Part shown: piece by piece, positions 20,279 to 23,433 of the stretch
How the letters are laid out: the number at the start of each line of letters is the position of its first letter
Position numbering within the stretch: position 1 is the stretch's first letter
Made by a program: the position numbers and the translations under genes
From: Carex sylvatica
Lineage: Eukaryota; Streptophyta; Magnoliopsida; Poales; Cyperaceae
DNA: 23,433 nucleotides
Direction of reading: 5' to 3'
Assembly: GCA_964058845.1 (NCBI GenBank)
Contig: CAXKVR010000534.1
Location: 1-23,433 of the forward strand
Notes under the pieces: model-generated
What the model saw: the letters and a program-made list of their open reading frames with translations, nothing else
Databases searched by the model: none
Told to the model about the DNA's origin: nothing

Positions 20279-20721
20279 TTACTCAGGTTAGGGTTTAGGG
20301 TTTTTATGGTCTAATAAGTCAGTCTAGGGTTTAGGGTTGTTGGTACAGGGTTGTCAGTGGCAATGGTAGGTACTTATTCTGGTATGGAGTTAGGTTTTCT
20401 GTTTATTGTTTAGTAATTTGATTGGAAGTTGAGGTTAATTATGTATTCTGCCAAAATGAGTCCAGCAGCAAGTAATGTAATCAAGTTTGAAGTTGAAATG
20501 AAAATTCATTGTTTCTGGCATTGGTTTCTGTATTTGTTTCTGTTTTGTTCTTTGTATCTATGATTCTATGAAAGAATTCTGCTGCTAATGAAGTTCTTCA
20601 GTTGTTAAAATCATAAAGTTAGTCTGATTTTTTCGGATGTCAGATGGCCTCAGGATACTTTTTCGGCAGCAGGGGCATGGGTGTTTTGGTGTGAGAGAAA
20701 CAGGCACAACTTTTCTGTTAT
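20279..20721 (+). repeat. 3' flank of ORF140 copy C with telomere-like motifs
   Basis: Nearly identical to 8687-9129, including both TTTAGGG-containing motifs (20287-20300 and 20324-20336). Confidence 0.6.
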
Positions 20722-21300
20722 CTCATGACCTATATCAAATAATTGTTATTTAATAAATGAGGTCGCAACTTTTAGCCCGTGGTATTAATGGTTTTTTAAC
20801 CCCTGAAAGAAACTCCATATAAAAAACAATATATTAAGGCTTGATTAATCTTTAAGCATGTAAACAACCCTCAATTGTTCAAAGAATGGATGGAAAATCA
20901 GCAAGCAACTGGTACTGAAATGAACTGACATAATGGCTTTAAAGTCCCTAAATTATATGTGCACACAGTCAATCTCATTTCCAGTTTACCTTACAAAAAC
21001 TGGTCCCCTTTTCCCAAATCTCTCAAGAACCGTCTCAAGGCTCTGACAGGAAGCACTGGCGTTGGACAACCAGGGGCATTTTTACCACTTCATGGCCTAT
21101 AGGATGCTACATGATAAAGGTGTCATATGTGCACACCATGGCCAACTATGAGGGTTATTTGTTAATTATGTTTTGTGAACATAACAATGGTTTTTGTTCC
21201 AGGAGAAATAATACTGAAGTTTGACTTGCAACTGTTTAGCATTTTAGCTGGTCTGTCAAACCGGGTCGGATTGTGTTTGGTTGAATTAAGTTGGGTTCTG
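20722..21300 (+). pseudogene. DUF642 remnant C: intron 4 and 3' UTR pieces
   Basis: 20722-20957 matches intron 4 of the intact gene and 21151-21300 the end of its 3' UTR. Between them, 21045-21150 holds the start of the same LINE zf-RVT fragment seen in unit A. Relative to unit A, 384 bp (9559-9942) are missing, with ATG shared at the junction. It keeps about 18 bp (near 21234-21253) that unit A lost between two CTGT repeats. Confidence 0.7.
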
Positions 21301-21832
21301 ACCAGTTTGGGATTTTCGATTTGAGATTTGTCTAAACAAGTATGTGCAGGCAGGACTGCAAAGCTGTCAAAGGCAAGTATAACTCTATTCAAAAATCTGA
21401 ATTCAATGTTTCCTAATATCTAAACACGATTCACATGCACATGTACTCTACAATTTTGAATGAGAGAAGAGAGAGTTATTGCACAGCAAGAATAGTATGG
21501 ATGAAGACACTTTCTGGTTACGGGGTTTAGCTCTCCTGGTCGATAATAACTTTCTGCTGATATGAAAAATTCGACTAATTTTAGTTTTCGATTGAATGTA
21601 AAGTAATCATTGCTGTAAGTATTTTGTTCCCATTAATGTAGTCGTTGGAGGACAATCAACCTCCAAATTTCAATAAAAAAAAATAATAAAAATTATGACC
21701 TTATCAGATCCTTATTTTATTGGACCTCCTTTAATTCTCTAATTTTCGCATTGAAATGATATACACAAGACACACCTCAAGTCGCACCTGATGCCTCTCT
21801 TGGCCAATTGATCACATGTCAGTATACGATCC
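21301..21832. repeat. Trailer of unit C
   Basis: 21301-21593 is specific to this unit within the window; 21594-21832 matches 10064-10300. AT-rich, with GA-rich sequence near 21462-21478. No gene recognised. Confidence 0.5.
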
Positions 21833-22100
21833 TTCAAAGCCAGAAAAGTGAAAATAAATACTTACCTTCATTGGCCAAGTGGTACTAAGTCACTGGCTGG
21901 TACAATGCATCTAATTATCAGAGGAGTGACTGAAGCAAAATATGAAATACACTCAACTGCTTGTTTCAAAGCCAGAAAAGTGAAAATACTTACCTTCATT
22001 GGCCAACTGGTACTAAGTCATCGGCTGGTACAGTGCATCAAGCGTCTAATTATTAGAGGAGTGACTGAAGAAAACTATGAAATACACTCAACTGTTTGTC
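21833..22100. repeat. 132-bp tandem duplication
   Basis: Two units starting TTCAAAGCCAGAAAAGTGAA at 21833 and 21965 share most of their length, including TTCATTGGCCAA, the GGTACTAAGTCA block and GAGGAGTGACTGAAG. Unit A has one full unit (10301-10432) and the first ~24 bp of the second, so the duplication probably predates the A/C split and was truncated in A. Confidence 0.8.
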
Positions 22101-22994
22101 TCTTTCTTGAAGATGATTAACCAAGTCTTCGGAATTTGTTTCTACAAAAGAAATTAAAAGAAAATGAAAAGGCGAAAAAAAATATTAGCTAATAACAATA
22201 AAGATTCAAGTGTTGTGAAGATTCAATTACACCTTTACGTTACTAGAAATCAGAGAGAACCTAAGAACAATTCAACAAACCAAGAACAACAAACGAAAAC
22301 CAGTAAAAAAATGAAGAAATGAGAGAGAGGGCTAATTAAGCATTGGTACCACTGGGACCCATGTACAGAAGGGTCATTCAACAATTCAAGCACCCACTTG
22401 CAATTAAACAATTACACAAGAACTAATTAAGCAAGATTACAAGTGGCCGGGAGAGCACAGCAACGAGGGGGCTCAATCCTCACACAAGAAATCAAGCAAT
22501 TCTCAACAACAACAGATACAAGCATGAGCAAGAACGAAATCAGAAATTCAAATGAGCCATAAATATTGTCCCTCAACTTACACTGCGGCATCATTGAAAA
22601 TGAATTTACACATGATCTATTACTGAAAATGAATTGTACACTGTATGCATAATAATTAACACATTCTATAGCTTTTAAAACTGCATATAATATCTTTATG
22701 TACTTCACTGATCAGGTCAGGTTCTGGTACAACAGTAACAATCTTAGATATATATGCACTGGAAAGCTTGTCAGAGCTTACTAGACAATACTCGACACTG
22801 GATTTTATGCCTCAAGATTATACTGGAGTTACTTCTACTAGTGTTGCAACTTTCATAACAGAATTACACAAACAGAAAAGATGCGCTGGTTTCCCTTAAC
22901 CAAAATTGTAACCAGGGTTTAGATAAGAATTATACTCTAAGTTTAGATTCGTACATTGTTTATATATAGAAATGTGCATTCGATGTAAAAATCA
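22101..22994. other. Unit C-specific gene-free region
   Basis: About 890 bp with no match elsewhere in the window. 22190-22330 is A/G-rich on the + strand. Short open frames exist, but none shows a family resemblance I recognise. It may be an inserted element; I see no clear ends. Confidence 0.35.
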
Positions 22995-23433
22995 ATCATC
23001 TATACTAATATAATTCGATATTTCTTGCTCCGATAGCAAACTTGCTGACATTTCAAATTCAGCATCTGCATGATAAAAGCAAATGTTTGCATACAGCTTT
23101 GGCCAGAAGCGTATTGAGAATTAAAGTATGAGTAAATAATGTTGAAATAGTATTTGCTTACTAACTATCAAATTACAATTCTACGAAGAAAATAAACTTT
23201 TTTGTCTAAAAAAGCAAACCATCTGACCTTCCAACTCAATCTTAAAAATACTAGATTTAAGTTTTGTTTGATAAGGTACAAATTAAATTCTAATTATTTT
23301 GCCAAATTTATTGCAACTATAAAATTTTAAAAATATATTGATTAAAACGCATGTACACGGTGGGGTCGTTAAGACGTACTATCTGTATCTTTTAGATTTA
23401 GTATGCAGGAAGTAAATAGTTTTCTAATTTATC
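22995..23433. repeat. Repeat matching 10650-11046, cut by window end
   Basis: ATACTAATATAATTCGATAT and the following sequence match unit A with small indels, including an extra ~30 bp near 23030-23070. The match continues to the last base, so the unit extends beyond the window. Confidence 0.7.

Noticed and set aside
22427..22708. 93-codon minus-strand ORF
   Set aside because: No recognisable domain, AT-rich region, not present in the sister unit.
1..23433. tRNA, rRNA or CRISPR-like arrays
   Set aside because: No cloverleaf, rRNA core or regularly spaced short repeats seen on either strand.

Overview
This window is nuclear DNA from a flowering plant. It is AT-rich, has GT-AG introns, TATA plus pyrimidine-rich promoters, many small foldback elements and LINE remnants, and carries a clear plant-specific DUF642 cell-wall protein gene. 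I cannot name the species from sequence alone; nothing bacterial, organellar or viral is evident.

Layout. (1) 1-778: upstream DNA with an ABRE/G-box and a TATA box. (2) 779-5831: one intact five-exon gene on the + strand for a 373-residue secreted DUF642 protein; its 2.7-kb first intron holds an antisense LINE tail flanked by a 12-bp target duplication. (3) 5832-7540: 3' UTR and a flank that recurs twice more, interrupted by a ~577-bp foldback element with an 8-bp target duplication. (4) 7540-10062: a 140-codon intronless ORF of unknown function ('ORF140', copy A), preceded by a truncated copy of itself and followed by a broken DUF642 remnant (intron 4 and 3' UTR pieces around a LINE zf-RVT fragment). 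(5) 10063-14270: gene-free DNA with a ~0.7-kb direct repeat. The first repeat copy holds three long-TIR foldback elements inside a TA microsatellite; the second is the matching empty site. A C18 tract lies nearby. (6) 14271-18035: a third flank copy, ORF140 copy B, and a DUF642 pseudogene (exon 2 with a stop codon, half of exon 3). (7) 18036-23433: a further flank copy with a 51-bp microinversion, ORF140 copy C (about 99.5% identical to copy A over 1.5 kb), another DUF642 remnant with the LINE fragment partly deleted, and trailing repeats that run out of the window.

The window is best read as a tandem array of an [ORF140 + DUF642] unit. DUF642 stayed intact once and decayed in the other units. 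The ORF140 reading frame stayed open in all three copies: the six differences I count are five silent and one Pro/Ser, while the flanks gained indels. ORF140 is therefore the most interesting unknown here. It is either a real uncharacterised gene under constraint or one homogenised by recent duplication or conversion. No operon, CRISPR array, tRNA or rRNA was seen.
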